A stretch of 64,000 nt of DNA from Ascidia mentula (GCA_947561715.1 OX387201.1:16878001-16942000); one strand, 5' to 3'. Shown: positions 43,926 to 56,756, counted from the first letter of the stretch. Notes: generated by a model from the letters alone, not told the origin. Program-made: numbers and translations.

Positions 43926-44988
43926 ATTTTCAAACAAGGTATTTGGAGTTTCGGGGTCACCAGTAAGCTGCTGATACTATATTCAGCAAAGTTGTTCAGT
44001 ATAGCAAGAGTGAGCAATACAAAACACACGTTTGTAATGTAGTAACCGCGACACAAGAAAAAGGCAATACACGCTTCGATGCACAGACGAACAGTGCGGT
44101 TGCCACAAGCTTACACGAAAGTGTGCAAAAAACAGCTATTTGTTTCGAGATTAAAGTTTGTACATTAACACCACCGTAATTACCCGGACGACCCATCACA
44201 ACACCGAAAACAGCGTTGGGTTATACAGTTAAACGATTTATATTCATACAATTTTAGTAGCTGAGTAAAACTTTTAAATCAATCTTTCAGACAGCTCTTT
44301 TAGTTGATTGATTCTGCATTTTCTATCAAGTCACAACATCCATGCCCTCGCTTTAGTGCCACATGCAGTTGTTTGTTTTGATACTGCAAAGAATTAATGC
44401 TCTCCACATTTCTTCGTCATCATCACATACGCAACCGCAGGTTTTGCAATATGTTCATTGTATATGTGTGTTAAGCCAATCCTGTTTTCCCATTTAAACT
44501 GTTGAGAATGGTCAGCATATTAATTTTGGCTTTCTTATTTAAAATTGCAAATCATGTGCAAATGCCTTTTCTAATATTCAAATTTTGCCAAACAAAGCAT
44601 ATTGTTTTAAAAAAATTATCGCAAAGCAGTTCAAAGTCAGTAAAAGAGTTTTACCATGAATCAATAAAAATACGCGCCTTGCTAATGACTGATCAATTAC
44701 TTCGACTACAAATATGGCTTCGACTACAGCTTCGACTACAAATATGCAAAACACAATGCGATACACATTATCCATTCAAAGACTGAGTTTTGACAAAGAA
44801 GATCAAATTGCGAAAATATTTTTGTTATTTACATGCGTTTAATTTGACAGCATTGACAATGTTAAAATTACAGTAGTGATTCCAAATTTACAACTGATAG
44901 TTTGCAAAATCGAACCAAGTTTTTACCGACATGTTCAATCACACAAATTTTCTCACAAACAAAGACTAAAAAACTCGACAAATATTAT

Positions 44989-45262
44989 TTAATTGTATCC
45001 ATTTTCGCGAAAAAACTGAGCCCTTGCAACGATATCATTTGAGTAATCATTGTTGCTTGTCCCTTCATCCAGTTTGTCCCAGGAGCGAACGTTGCAAATG
45101 CCAAAGTTGTAAGCAGTAATTCCGCCTTGCAGTTGCTAATCAAGACTCCAGATGGGGAATTTTGCTTGAACTTGAACAATAAAGTTGATCAGGATGTGTG
45201 CCTTGGAGTAGGTGGGTCAGAGAATGCCAATCTCCTTTCAAGTAGTGATATCGTTTGTCAAT
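44989..45262 (-). pseudogene. lysozyme g copy b, last exon
   Basis: Same exon as in copy c but missing the same two bases as copy a after QGTH, so the remainder is out of frame. The shared lesion shows that copies a and b come from one already damaged ancestor. Its catalytic exon lies 8 kb away at 53,262. Confidence 0.8.
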
Positions 45263-45334
45263 CTATAACATATAAGTTTCTGACACAAATAGTTGACAGA
45301 AGTTGTATTACGACGCAGAAAACATGCACATATA

Positions 45335-45689
45335 CCATATTTTACAGACCATAAGGCGAACCGGGCTATAGAACGCAACGTATTTTAAGGAGTATGGGTT
45401 ACCGTATAAAGTTTACTTGTTACGTAATAAATGTAAGCAAGTCACAATAGTACAATGAGCAAAAGAAAAAATGTGGCTAGTGAATATCACAGTTACTAGT
45501 TGCTTTTACCGTAGTTTATTGTGTAAGACGGTGGTTTATTTATATAATAATAGTATCGGTACTGGTTTTGAGTGTAGGCAATAAAGCACTACTTGATTCA
45601 TACATTAGGCGCACCGGCTTATAAGGCGCACGATCAAATTATGAGGAAAAAAAGGATTTAAATTGCGCCTTATGGCCCTTAAAATACGG
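45335..45689 (-). mobile_element. TA-flanked MITE, copy 2, opposite orientation
   Basis: About 355 bp with ends ccatattttacagacc and cccttaaaatacgg, flanked by TA on both sides and absent from the paralogous site near 32,015. It is the reverse complement of the MITE at 34,703-35,101, at a different place in the duplicated unit, so the two insertions are independent. Confidence 0.7.
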
Positions 45690-45787
45690 TACCATACCCA
45701 CGAAAATTTATTACATAGATTATTTTATGTGACATATGTGTATGATGATTCTTAAACTTTCAAGTTCCAGATTTCAAGTCTAATATC

Positions 45788-46400
45788 GACTCTTACCAAA
45801 GAGTAAACTATTCAATAATATTTTTGCTCAAAGATGCTCTGAAGAAAGTGCGATGTAAACCCACATATTCGAATTCACACAGAACAAAAACCTTTAAGAA
45901 GAGTTTTTTTTGCATCAAATGTTTCCTGTTAAATTCAGATGTCAAAAGTCGTACACGTGGTGTGCACTTTGGAGAAAATACCTTCTTGTGCTCATTTCGT
46001 TTAAAAGCGTTGAAAAAAACGCAAATTGGGCAGATATGTATACATTCAAATAGAAGTGAAACCTTTCACATGCGAAATTTGTGAAAAGATTTGACCAACA
46101 AATGCCCATGTCAAAACGCACAAACGTATTCAAACTGGAAAGAAGCCATACAAGTGCAACGTATGTAATCAAGCTCTAGACACAAAATGGAGCCTGGCCG
46201 CACACGTCCGGATACAAAATGCTGATAAACCTTTCAAGAGTAAGTTTTGTTTAAACATACTTGCCCAGAAAAGCACTCGAATCTTCCACGTTTTTACCCA
46301 ACCAATACAGGAGAGAAACCGTGTACAACATACGTGATAAAGCATACACAAATTCAGACAATCAAACAAAGCATATCCGAATCTACAATGAAAAAAAAAC
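45788..46400 (+). pseudogene. zinc-finger relic 3
   Basis: Aligned with relics 1, 2 and 4 from gactcttaccaaagag onward. C2H2 traces such as CNVCNQALDTKWSL are broken by stops and frameshifts. Confidence 0.65.
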
Positions 46401-46614
46401 AAATATTACAAGTGAATTGTTGCCATCAGTTATATGCTTATCCTTATATTGACATTTGTGACAAATTGGTAACGTTGAGAATACATGCCATGAACATACC
46501 CTTAACAAACGTTTTTTCACCTTCGAACAAGAATATCTCATTCTTTACATTTCAAAAAACGCCAATTTTACAATTGGAAACACTGTTATGGGTAACTCCG
46601 ACAGTGGGAACGGC

Positions 46615-49562
46615 ACTATTGTCATCCTGGCAGACTCCGATTATGTTTCATCGAAAAAAGAGTTCCGCATCAATGATCACCATTTCACGAGATGATTTAT
46701 AAGAAACAAACGTGTTTGTTCTGCCTATAAATCACAGTACGTCTAATTATTTCAACCAAAATCAAACTGAACGGTTAGTACACTCAAATTACTGGCAGCA
46801 AATCCCACGTTTTTCATCGGAATGTCTACAAACACAGGCGATTTTGCGTATTTCATTAAGGGTGGTATACCTCACATTCAACCGCGTGGCAAACTACTTT
46901 CCGCCCCCTATAAATTTTTTTAAATCTCTGCATCTGTCAAGTATCTAGTGCTGATTAACGGGAAGGTAATCAAAATCGGTACAAATCCCAGGTATTCCAT
47001 CAGAATGGCTTCAAACACAGGCGATTTTGCGTGTTTTGCTAGGGTGGGTACGTCACATTCAACCGCGTGCCAAAACACTTTCCGACCCCTATACATTTTT
47101 TTAAATCTCTGCATCTGTCAAGTATCTAGTGCTGATTAACGGGAAAGTAATTAAAATTGGTACAAATCCCAGGTATTCCATCAGAATGACTTCAAACACA
47201 GGCGATTATGCGTGTTTTGCTTGGGGGGGTACGTCACATTCAACCGCGTGCCAAAATACTTTCCGCCCCCTATAATTTTTTTTAAATCTCCGCATCTCTC
47301 AAGTATCTAGTGCTGATTAACGAGAAAGTAATTAAAATCGGTACAAATCCCAGGTATTCCATCAGAATGACTTCAAACACAGGCGATTATGCGTGTTTTG
47401 CTTGGGGGGTACGTCACATTCAACCGCGTGCCAAACTACTTTCCGCCACCTATAATTTTTTTTAAATCTCTGCATCTCTCAAGTATGCAGTGCTGATTAA
47501 CGAGAAAGTAATTAAAATCGGTACAAATCCCAGGTATTCCATCAGAATGACTTCAAACACAGGCGATTATGCGTGTTTTGCTTGGGGGGTACGTCACATT
47601 CAACCGCGTGCCAAACTACTTTCCGCCCCCTATAATTTTTTTTAAATCTCTGTATCTGTCAAGTATCTAGTGCTGATTAACGGGAAAGTAATTAAAATCG
47701 GTACAAATCTCAAGTATTCCATCAGAATGATTGTGGTAGAGTATCCCTATTTCACTGAAGATGTAAGATTTTGGGTTTATGAAGAAAATTGTGGATTCCT
47801 TGTGTTTGCCTCCAATGTGTGCACTAATTGACACAAATTTTATTTTCCTTTTTGTACACATGAAAATGTAGTTAAAGGGATTATTGCCCACTGCCTATAT
47901 TTCTCTTTTACACATAAATTAATATGCTCGTCGAATGTATATTTTTGGAACTGAAAAGCAGATCTTTCACTTAAGTTTCGATGCTATACGTCAGACGTTA
48001 ATTACTGTGCGGAAATCACCTTTTCATGGGCGTTTGTTTCGATATAAATATTGTTTAAACTAAACGGGCTTGCCATAAAACATAATATGAAACCTTCTAC
48101 TTGTTTAGTGAACGAGTATCAACTATTTTTTCTCTCTCCGCCATTTTTTTCAATTCTATTCGTAGAGTTAAGTGGACATTCATCCTTGTACTACAAGTAT
48201 TAACCATATAACGACAGGCGGAAATACGTTTTTTCTAGCTGTTTTGTGGTAAATTGTCAGACGTGACAGATTTGTTGAATGTAATCTTGTTCGAAGTTTT
48301 CAATGGGCATTTCTTTTTAATTCGTTGTATATTGAGGACACTTACGTTGTTTACATTGAAATTTAGCGCTGTTATTAGCATTTGTGCTGATAATAAACGC
48401 CAAGAAAACTTTGCAGTTGCTTGTGAGTGCCTGTTTATTTGATAAAGCAGCATGCTGGAGAAATTACGGAAAACGTAATTGCTCTGCAACACCAACAAAA
48501 TATAATAGATTTGCGAAAAAGTGCCAGCCATACCAAATCAAGTCGCCATGAATCTGTAATGTTCTTTTATAAATAGAATTAACGCACACAAACTACACCA
48601 TAAGACCCTTAACCGCGAATTAAAAAGCACGACTTCAACGTCAAAAGCCTAAAGATGTCTTTGCCAGAAGCCCCTAATAAAATAAATTCGAGAAAAAAAC
48701 TACATCAAATCGAAAAAAAACAAGGTATGTTATCTTTCGAGATTTCAGACAGTAGGGCGAACGAAAAGAATTCATTAAGTTTTCGAAAAAAAACGTGGAG
48801 ATTTTTCCTTGAATATGTTATCCCTGACGTACAACACACAAAAAAATTGCAAAACGATCATCAATTTAGGTAGGTAAATAATTCTGCAACTAAATGGTTT
48901 AACACCATACAAATGCATTACGTTTTTAAGAAACGAATGAATCACGTTCACGCCAAGGGGGGAAAACCTGCGTATACTGAAACAGAAATCATTCTGATGG
49001 AATACCTGGGATTTGTACCGATTTTAATTACTTTCCCGTTAATCAGCACTAGATACTTGACAGATGCAGAGATTTAAAAAAAATTATAGGGGCCGGAAAG
49101 TATCTTGGCACGCGGTTGAATGTGACGTACCCCCCCTAGCAAAACACGCAAAATCGCCTGTGTTTGAAGTCATTCTGATGGAATACCTGGGATTTGTACC
49201 GAGTTTAATTACTTTCTCGTTAATCAGCACTAGATACTTGACAGGTGCAGAGATTTAAAAAAAATTATAGGGGCCGGAAAGTATTTTGGCACGCGGTTGA
49301 ATGTGACGTACCCCCACTTAGCAACACACGCCAAATCGCCTGTGTTTGAAGCCATTCTGATATCAAATGTGGGATTTGCTGCCAGTAATTTGAGTGTACT
49401 AACCGTTCAGTTTGATTTTGGTTGAAATAATTAGACGTACTGTGATTTATAGGCAGAAGAAACACGTTTGTATCTTATGAACCATCTCGTGAAATGGTGA
49501 TCATTGATGCGGGACCCTTTTTTCGATGAAACATATTCGGAGTCTGCCAGGATGACAATAGT
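46615..49562. mobile_element. 2.95-kb foldback element with 8-bp target duplication
   Basis: The ends are inverted: ACTATTGTCATCCTGGCAGA at 46,615 and its complement ending at 49,562. GGAACGGC flanks both sides (46,607-46,614 and 49,563-49,570). Paralogous empty sites near 32,930 and 39,570 carry one copy. Each arm continues inward as tandem repeats of about 180 bp: roughly four and a half units at 46,900-47,730 and two inverted units at about 48,990-49,360. The 1.2-kb centre has a short frame at 48,655-48,873 (72 residues, lysine-rich, ending at a GT donor) that I do not recognise. An 8-bp duplication is typical of hAT and some other cut-and-paste families. Confidence 0.85.
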
Positions 49563-49662
49563 GGAACGGCGGTAGTTTTCGAAAAGTGTGTTTTGGTAAA
49601 CTGTTTGTTGTAGGTTTGTGGTTGTATTTGAAAGCTTTACTTTTCAGTTAGTGAGTTGACAA

Positions 49663-51766
49663 AAATCATGCATGTTGGCGTAGATTTTATTGAAGTCAAT
49701 ACCAACGATTTTTGGTCAGATATGTTTTTTTAGGATTTTCTGGAAATTTTTGTCAATGTAACAAATTTGATGGCACGGTCCATTAGGTGATATTTTATTC
49801 TAATTTTGATAATGAGCAGAGCTTAGTTGAGCAGTTTGTATGTTAGATCAAATACATATAGTTAGTCAGTTGGGTAATTGTCGGACAGTTAAAGTTATGA
49901 GGTAATTAGTGGACGCTACAAAAGGAAAAAAACCTATGGTTCCCTCAAACTTTATCTTGTACATGTGGTAAGCTGGAAGCCTGCAGTAGTTAAAAATACC
50001 CTGTGTTGTTTCTTCTGTTAAACACTGGTAAAAAAATAATTTTTTGTGAGGGGGATTCATTTCACGTAAACTTTTTCAAACTAAGTGGATATGGTAATTT
50101 GTTAAAATTTAACAGTGTTTTAATGATTTGAAATTTCATTTAGGAAACACTGGCAGGTCAAACCCTAAAGTTTTCAATGAAGGTTAAACTCAAACCTCTA
50201 CCTAGTCTGTCCTCTTACAAAAATGCATCATATATTTTCCCCATGCACATTTTTACATTCAGGGGTAATTATTAGACACTGACACTCTGTATTAATATCA
50301 TAGTACCAACTGTTTTGAGTGGTTACAACCAGGATTAATGTAACAAAATTAAGAGATTATTACAGTCATGCAGACCTTCGAAAACAGTCAATTACTCTAT
50401 TATGCAACATGCAAAAACAGAATATTATGCAGTATTTTGGATTCTATTTACCTATGGACAGTCCGATAATTACCCCATTTAACTACAGTGTTTTACTTGT
50501 TTGAGTATTACTCAAATGATTATGCCATTATTAATTCAGCATATGAGTCCATAACTGAAACCTCGACATTTTCCAAATTACACCCATTCTAGTGGGAGTC
50601 AATTAATTGGACTTTCACATTGGGCTGAACAGAATACAACTTGGTGGAAAATACTAGTTTAACATTTTTCCAATTCTGTATATGATTGCAATCACTAGAT
50701 GGTTGTTTTGCTAATGGATGCTTTGGTAATTGGATTATGAACACTTAACTTTTCTGGGGTACTTTTGTTTACTTGTGGCAAATCCAAGTTTCATATATGC
50801 ATTTTGAAATGTTATGCATGACTGCACATGACAAAGAAAAAAAATTAATGCAATTAAACAAAGATAATAATTATAATATATAGTAGCTCAAGTGTTGTAT
50901 CAGTTTTTGTTCGATTTTCAAGGTCATTTTACTATTTTAGAACTGCAGGAATTATTTTTATTTTTTTTAATTGAAATTTGTCCCATAATGGACCAGTGTG
51001 ACGAATTTTTCCAATTTAAAAAACCTTGAACTCCCCACCCCAAATTACAAATATTTCTTATGCAGGTATATCAGTCTCCCATTGTCACACCAAATTATTG
51101 TTTTCTTTAAATTTAATAATTCTGTCCATAGAGGGTTAAGAACATCTGTTTGGAAAAAGCTTAATTCGAACTCACAACCATTATTCAGACCGCATCTCTG
51201 TATTTCTATGGAAAAGACTTGCTTGGTTTGAAAATGCCCTTCTCGAACTCCTGCGTAACAGAGTAAAATTATGTGTAACAATGCAATGTGTCATGCATGG
51301 GCGCCAGTGTTTTGGTTGAATGAGCGCAAATGAACAGGCTGTTGCCAGGGCAATTTTCAGCGTGTTTGGGGCAGTTTTACTATGGTTTTCAGGGTTATTA
51401 GTCAGGCAGTAAATTGGTAGAGGGTGCTGTTGAACACGTAGCTGAAAAACTACGCAAATATTGAGTTCGATTTTGTGGAAAAATGAATCATAGAAAGTAT
51501 GTTCAATTTGTGATTTTCTGTTAGTCCCAATCCTTGACTAGGGATTCTGGCCAAATTTATAATCGAGATAACTACTTTAACTGCTCCCCCGGGAGCATTT
51601 TGACCCTCTGTTGGTCATTATTTTGGCCAAAAAAGCAGAAAAAAGTGTAGGTATGTTTTGTGAAAAAATGAATCACAGAAACTACCCTCCATTTGCAATT
51701 AAGTGAAGCCACCAACCCTCCTCTACACATTTCATTAAGAATGTGATGTCTTGTAACTGTTTTGGG
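49663..51766 (+). repeat. shared block R, copy 4, plus truncated GGCCGCATCT element
   Basis: Aligns with the other R blocks to about 51,188. The 837-bp-type element then begins (gaccgcatctctgtat) but breaks off at about 51,766, joining directly to sequence equivalent to 36,690, close upstream of the zinc-finger frame. A single deletion removed the element's right end and the usual 400 bp upstream of the gene. Confidence 0.75.
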
Positions 51767-51983
51767 AAACTGCACATACTTATAACTTACTTTTACAAAC
51801 CTTTTTGTCGATTTTGTGGCGTGTTATGTCGTTTCAAATTGTTTCCAGACAAGCGAAAATATTTTTTTGCTTTGTAGTCAGCAAAAGTATAGGACTGTTT
51901 TACATTTACGCTGTAACTTTGAATTGTGAGATCATTGCTACTATAGGCAAGAAGTTCAAGCAGAAAACACAAAACAAACAGAA

Positions 51984-53000
51984 ATGGAACACTTTTACTG
52001 CAAGGTTTGTGAAAAGTCGTTTGAAACGAAAGATTTACTGGAAAAGCATGACTTCATTCACACAGTGGAGAATCCATTTCTTCGCGAAAAACATCAAAGA
52101 GCATCCTTCAACATCCACAAACGAATTTATACTGGAGAAAAACCCTATAAATGCACGTTTTGTTCGAAAATGTTCTGCCAGAGTGGAAGTCTAAGTAGAC
52201 ACATTCGGGCTCATACTGGAGAGAAACCTTTCAAATGCACATTTTGTTCAAAAGCGTTCAAGCAAACAGCACATGTGAGCAAACACATTCGGACTCATAC
52301 TGGAGAGAAACCTTTCAGATGCGATTATTGCGAAAAGTGTTTCACAGCCAAATGGACACTCAAAGACCACAAACTAACTCATACTGGAGAGAAACCATTC
52401 AGATGCGATTTTTGCGAAAAGTCGTTTAAAACGGCATCGGACGTCAAAATACACAAACGAAGTCATACTGGAGAGAAACCTTTCAAATGTACATTTTGTT
52501 CGAAAGGGTTCAACCGGAAAGGACATTTGAGTGCTCACATTCAAAGCCACACTGGAGAGAAACCTTACAAGTGCACATTTTGTTCAAAAGCGTTCAAGCA
52601 AACAGCACATCTGAGCAAACACATTCGGACTCACACTGGAGAGAAACCTTTCAGATGCGATTATTGCGAAAAGTGTTTTGTAACCAAATGGACACTCAAA
52701 GACCACAAACTAACTCATACTGGAGAGAAACCTTTCAGATGCGATTATTGCGAAAAGTGTTTCACAGCCAGATCGACACTCAAAGACCACAAACTAACTC
52801 ATACTGGAGAGAAACCTTTTAAATGCGATTTTTGCGAAAAGTCTTTCAAAACGTCGTCGCAAATCAAAATGCACATCCGAACTCATACGGGTGAGAAACC
52901 TTTCAAATGCACATTTTGTTCAAAATTATTCAGTCGAAAAGGCAATCTGGGTGCGCATATTCGAACTCATACTGGAAAGTGCCCGCTGACACCCGTGTGA
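51984..53000 (+). CDS. C2H2 zinc-finger protein ZNF-4
   Basis: 338 residues from Met 51,984 (MEHFYCKVCEKSFETKDLL) with eleven regular fingers and TGEKP linkers. It ends [24 protein letters not shown] then TGA. Fingers 3 and 4 recur almost unchanged as fingers 7 and 8, so the array grew by internal duplication. It lies in the last intron of lysozyme copy b. The deletion just upstream placed a truncated transposon where the paralogs have their 5' region, so expression may be altered. Intact frame. Confidence 0.88.
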   Translation: MEHFYCKVCEKSFETKDLLEKHDFIHTVENPFLREKHQRASFNIHKRIYTGEKPYKCTFCSKMFCQSGSLSRHIRAHTGEKPFKCTFCSKAFKQTAHVSKHIRTHTGEKPFRCDYCEKCFTAKWTLKDHKLTHTGEKPFRCDFCEKSFKTASDVKIHKRSHTGEKPFKCTFCSKGFNRKGHLSAHIQSHTGEKPYKCTFCSKAFKQTAHLSKHIRTHTGEKPFRCDYCEKCFVTKWTLKDHKLTHTGEKPFRCDYCEKCFTARSTLKDHKLTHTGEKPFKCDFCEKSFKTSSQIKMHIRTHTGEKPFKCTFCSKLFSRKGNLGAHIRTHTGKCPLTPV

Positions 53001-53261
53001 CGGTTACCGCCTCAATTTGAGTTTAAATATTGATACATCTTTAAACTTCTTTACAGGCAGAACTTTTTCAAATATTATCTAAGAAGGCACATGCCTGTGT
53101 AAGCTTTTCTGTGAAACATTTTCAGCAGAGCGCCATGCGCATATGACACGTGTTTGTTCGTGAGAACTTTCCGGTGCTAATGTTGCATTTTTTCAATGTA
53201 AATGTGTTTTTTCTATGCATTTTGATTCATACTAATATTTCTGTTCGCAATGTCGGAAAAC

Positions 53262-53573
53262 CTGCATCAAACCCCAAGCGTTTTCATGATCACTCCAGCC
53301 GTTCACCAAAGCTTTTCCGGCCCAACTTTCACGACTGATGATTCCGGAAACATGAAAACATTTCCAATGCAAATTTCAACACATATCGACCTTATGATTG
53401 TTTTCCCTTTAACCACTGCGAACTTGGTGTGTGTCATAGTTAATACAAACAGCATCATACTGTAGGGGCGATTAATATACCTGCTATGACCGCGGGGTCC
53501 ATGTAACTGCTTGTGGCTGCCGTTAGTATGATTGACTTGTATATATTTATTGCGGTAAGATCTGTTAAAGCCA
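53262..53573 (-). pseudogene. lysozyme g copy b, catalytic and preceding exons
   Basis: The catalytic exon (from about 53,344 down to 53,262) is open: [17 protein letters not shown] and then ENAWGLMQ with a GT donor. The 3' splice site before it reads CG instead of AG, as in copy a. The preceding exon (53,481 to about 53,573) is open but begins LALTDL without the usual Met. The first exon and its donor are lost into the neighbouring zinc-finger relic. Confidence 0.78.
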
Positions 53574-53884
53574 ATTTAATAGAAGGCAGCAAGCCAAAAG
53601 CTACTATGGTGACCACTCTTATGAAGATATTTCGAATACGCCTGCTTGATGGTAGTAGCTTTGGCTTTCCTAATTAATGTTATCAACCCCATGCTGTTCG
53701 AACCACAGTAAATACAAACTGCTAAAGTAATTGAAGCGAAACAACTCGTCGTAAGTTAGTTTGTCACTTTTTGTATAGCCTAACTAACAATGTTAGTTTG
53801 TATTGAAAAAATAAACACGAATGCAAACCAAAACTCAAAACCTTAAAATTCAGCAAAATGGCAACATTTGGAAGACAACAGATC

Positions 53885-54510
53885 GACTCTTACCAAAGAG
53901 TAAACTATTCAATGATCTTTTTGCTCAAAGATGCTCTGAAGAAAGTGCGATGTAAACCCACATATTCGAATTCAAACAGAACAAAAACATTTAAGATGAG
54001 ATTGTTTGCATCAAATGTTTCCTGTTAAATTCAGATGTCAAATGTCGTACACTTGGTGTGTACTTAGGAGAAAATTTCTTCATGTGCTCATTTTTTCACA
54101 AAAGCGTTTAAATAAACGCGATTTAGGCAGATATGTATACATTCACTCCGAATTGAAACGTTTCAGATGCGAAATTTGGAAAAAGGTTTGTCCAACAAAT
54201 GCCCATGTCAAAACGCACAAAGGTATTCAAACTGGTAAGAAGCCATACTAGTGCAACGTATGTAATCAAGCGCTCGCCACTAAATGGAGCCTGGTCGCAC
54301 ACGTCCGGATACGCAATGCTGAAAACCTTTCAAGAGTAAGTTTTGTTTAAACATATTTGCCCAGACAAGCACTCGAATCTTCCACGTTTTTACCCAACCA
54401 ATATACAGGATAGAAAGAAACCGTGTAAGTACAACATATGTGATATAGCTTTCACAAATTCAAGCAATCAATCCAAGCATATCCGAATCTATGATGGAAA
54501 AAAACATTAT
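53885..54510 (+). pseudogene. zinc-finger relic 4
   Basis: Aligned with the other relics; encodes FRCEIWKKVCPTNAHVKTH in a short frame and stops soon after KKPY. It lies between lysozyme copy b and ZNF-5. Confidence 0.65.
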
Positions 54511-55219
54511 AAGTGAATTGTTGCCTTCAGTTATATGCTTATGAACATCTGTTTGTAAAAATGCTTACTATTCGAACTCACAACCATTATTTAGAAGTGT
54601 TGTTTAGTCGTATTTTTATCTAATCATTGCAACCGTCAGTTTGTCACCTCATACACTTGTTAGATTTAACCCCCCCGCTTGGAAGTTGGCACGTTTTGAG
54701 TTCTTGTCATTTCACATTCTGTGTGTTTTATTATCGCCGAACTACACCTTCTACTGCAGATAACAACCACTCCGTAAAACTTGTAATTATAGCTCCAAAA
54801 CTTCTTTTTCTTCCTTTGGCACTTCAACCTTTAAATATTGATACATCATCTTTCAACTTCTTTACACGCAGAACTTTTTCCGTACTCGGAAACAGTCCTA
54901 CGCATAATATCAGATGTACGAATAGGTAATTACAGAATTAGTAACGTTATTTGTTGAGATATTTGGTGTATTTTGGGAAAGGCTACATGAAACTTGGCAG
55001 GGAAACTGCATATACTTATAAGTTACTTTTACAAACCTTTTTGTCGATTTTGTGGCGTATTATGTCGTTTCAAATTGTTTCCAGACAAGCGAAAATATTT
55101 TTTTGCTTTGTAGTCACAAAAAGTATAGGACTGATTTACATTAACGCTGTAACTTTCAATTGTGAAATCATTGCTACTATAGGCAAGAAGTTCAAGCAGA
55201 AAACACAAAGCAAACAGAA

Positions 55220-55816
55220 ATGGAACACTTTTACTGCAAGATTTGTGAAAAGTCGTTTCAAACCAAAGATTTACTGGAAAAGCATGACTTCATTCACACA
55301 GTGGAGAATCCATTTCTACGCGAAAAACATCAAAGAGCATCCATCAACATCCACAAACGAATTCATACTGGAGAAAAACCCTATAAATGCACGTTTTGTT
55401 CAAAAATGTTCAGCCGGAGTGGAAGTCTAAGCAGACACATTCGGACTCATACTGGAGAGAAACCTTTCAAGTGCGATTATTGCGAAAAGTGTTTTACAGC
55501 CAAATGGACACTCCAAGAACACAAACCAACTCATACTGGAGAGAAACCTTTCAGGTGCGATTATTGCGAAAAGTGTTTCACAGCCAAAACGACACTCAAA
55601 AACCACAAACTAACTCATACTGGAGAGAAACCATTTAGATGCGATTTTTGCGAAAAGTCTTTCAAAACGTCATCGCAAGTCAAAATGCACAAACGAACTC
55701 ATACGGGTGAGAAAACTTTCAAATGCACATTTTGTTCCAAATTATTCCGTCAAAAAGGCAGTCTGGGTAGGCATATTCGAACTCATACTGGAAAGTGCCC
55801 GCTGACCCCCATGTGA
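55220..55816 (+). CDS. C2H2 zinc-finger protein ZNF-5, short form
   Basis: 198 residues from Met 55,220 with six fingers, ending [10 protein letters not shown] then TGA. It keeps the full conserved upstream stretch (from about 54,600, also seen at 28,900 and 36,300) and the ctactatag acceptor-like site before the Met. Middle fingers present in ZNF-1 to ZNF-4 are missing, consistent with loss by recombination between repeats. Intact frame. Confidence 0.87.
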   Translation: MEHFYCKICEKSFQTKDLLEKHDFIHTVENPFLREKHQRASINIHKRIHTGEKPYKCTFCSKMFSRSGSLSRHIRTHTGEKPFKCDYCEKCFTAKWTLQEHKPTHTGEKPFRCDYCEKCFTAKTTLKNHKLTHTGEKPFRCDFCEKSFKTSSQVKMHKRTHTGEKTFKCTFCSKLFRQKGSLGRHIRTHTGKCPLTPM

Positions 55817-56756
55817 CGGTTACCGCGTCAATTTAAGCTCGGTTAAAAAATTCTGCTATAGAAAGAACTAATGCTGGCGCAGAATATTGCACAAAAATGT
55901 GCCAATCTCACACACCAATCGTAGTTGAACTTAAAACTGTTTTGTTATCGTGCATCTAACGATGGAACCGTTAAAAGTTTTTTTTTATGAACCGCTGTTC
56001 CACAATAAACTACCAATGTTGGTTGAATATGTTGCCTTAATTAAAAACATCCCGCTCACCGCAGCTTAGTAGTTAGCACTAGTGTTGTATGTAAAGGATA
56101 GTTGGCTCCGCAATGGTAATGTGCAACAACAAGAGTAATATGTATCACATTTTTGAAAATCCAAAATATAACAAACCTATAAGAGTTTGGAGCATCCCTG
56201 GTAAAACATTGTGCCCCAAAAGACTGTTTTGAAACTACAGCTAAAACACTATAGTAGAAAAAACTGATTTGGAATGTGGCAGGAAAAAGAAATCATAAAG
56301 CGTTAAAAGTGGTAGTTCAGTTCAAGAGAGTGCAAGATTTTTCTTACAAGGGTAAAAAAATAGCGTGTACTTTTCTAAGCATTCGAATCTTCCACGTTTT
56401 TACCCAACCAAAGGTTACGTTATATTAGAAATTGAACTAAATCATCCCACATTGTGTAAACACATTCTATTGGGAATGGTTTCCTTTTATTGAAATTCTA
56501 CTCCAATGAATTTCCCATTATTAAAACTATATTTTAAGAAGAAACGGCCACAATCGCTTTCGGAGGTTGGCTCAGATAGTTTGTGTTCTGGAAGTGTGTT
56601 TATACATGCGTTCAGTTTGACAGCATCGACAATGTGAAAATTACAGTAGTTTCCAAATTTGCAACCGATAATTTGCTAAATCGAAGAATTAAATCGACAT
56701 GTTCAATCACACAAATTTTCTCACAAACAAACACTTATATACTCGACAAATATTCT

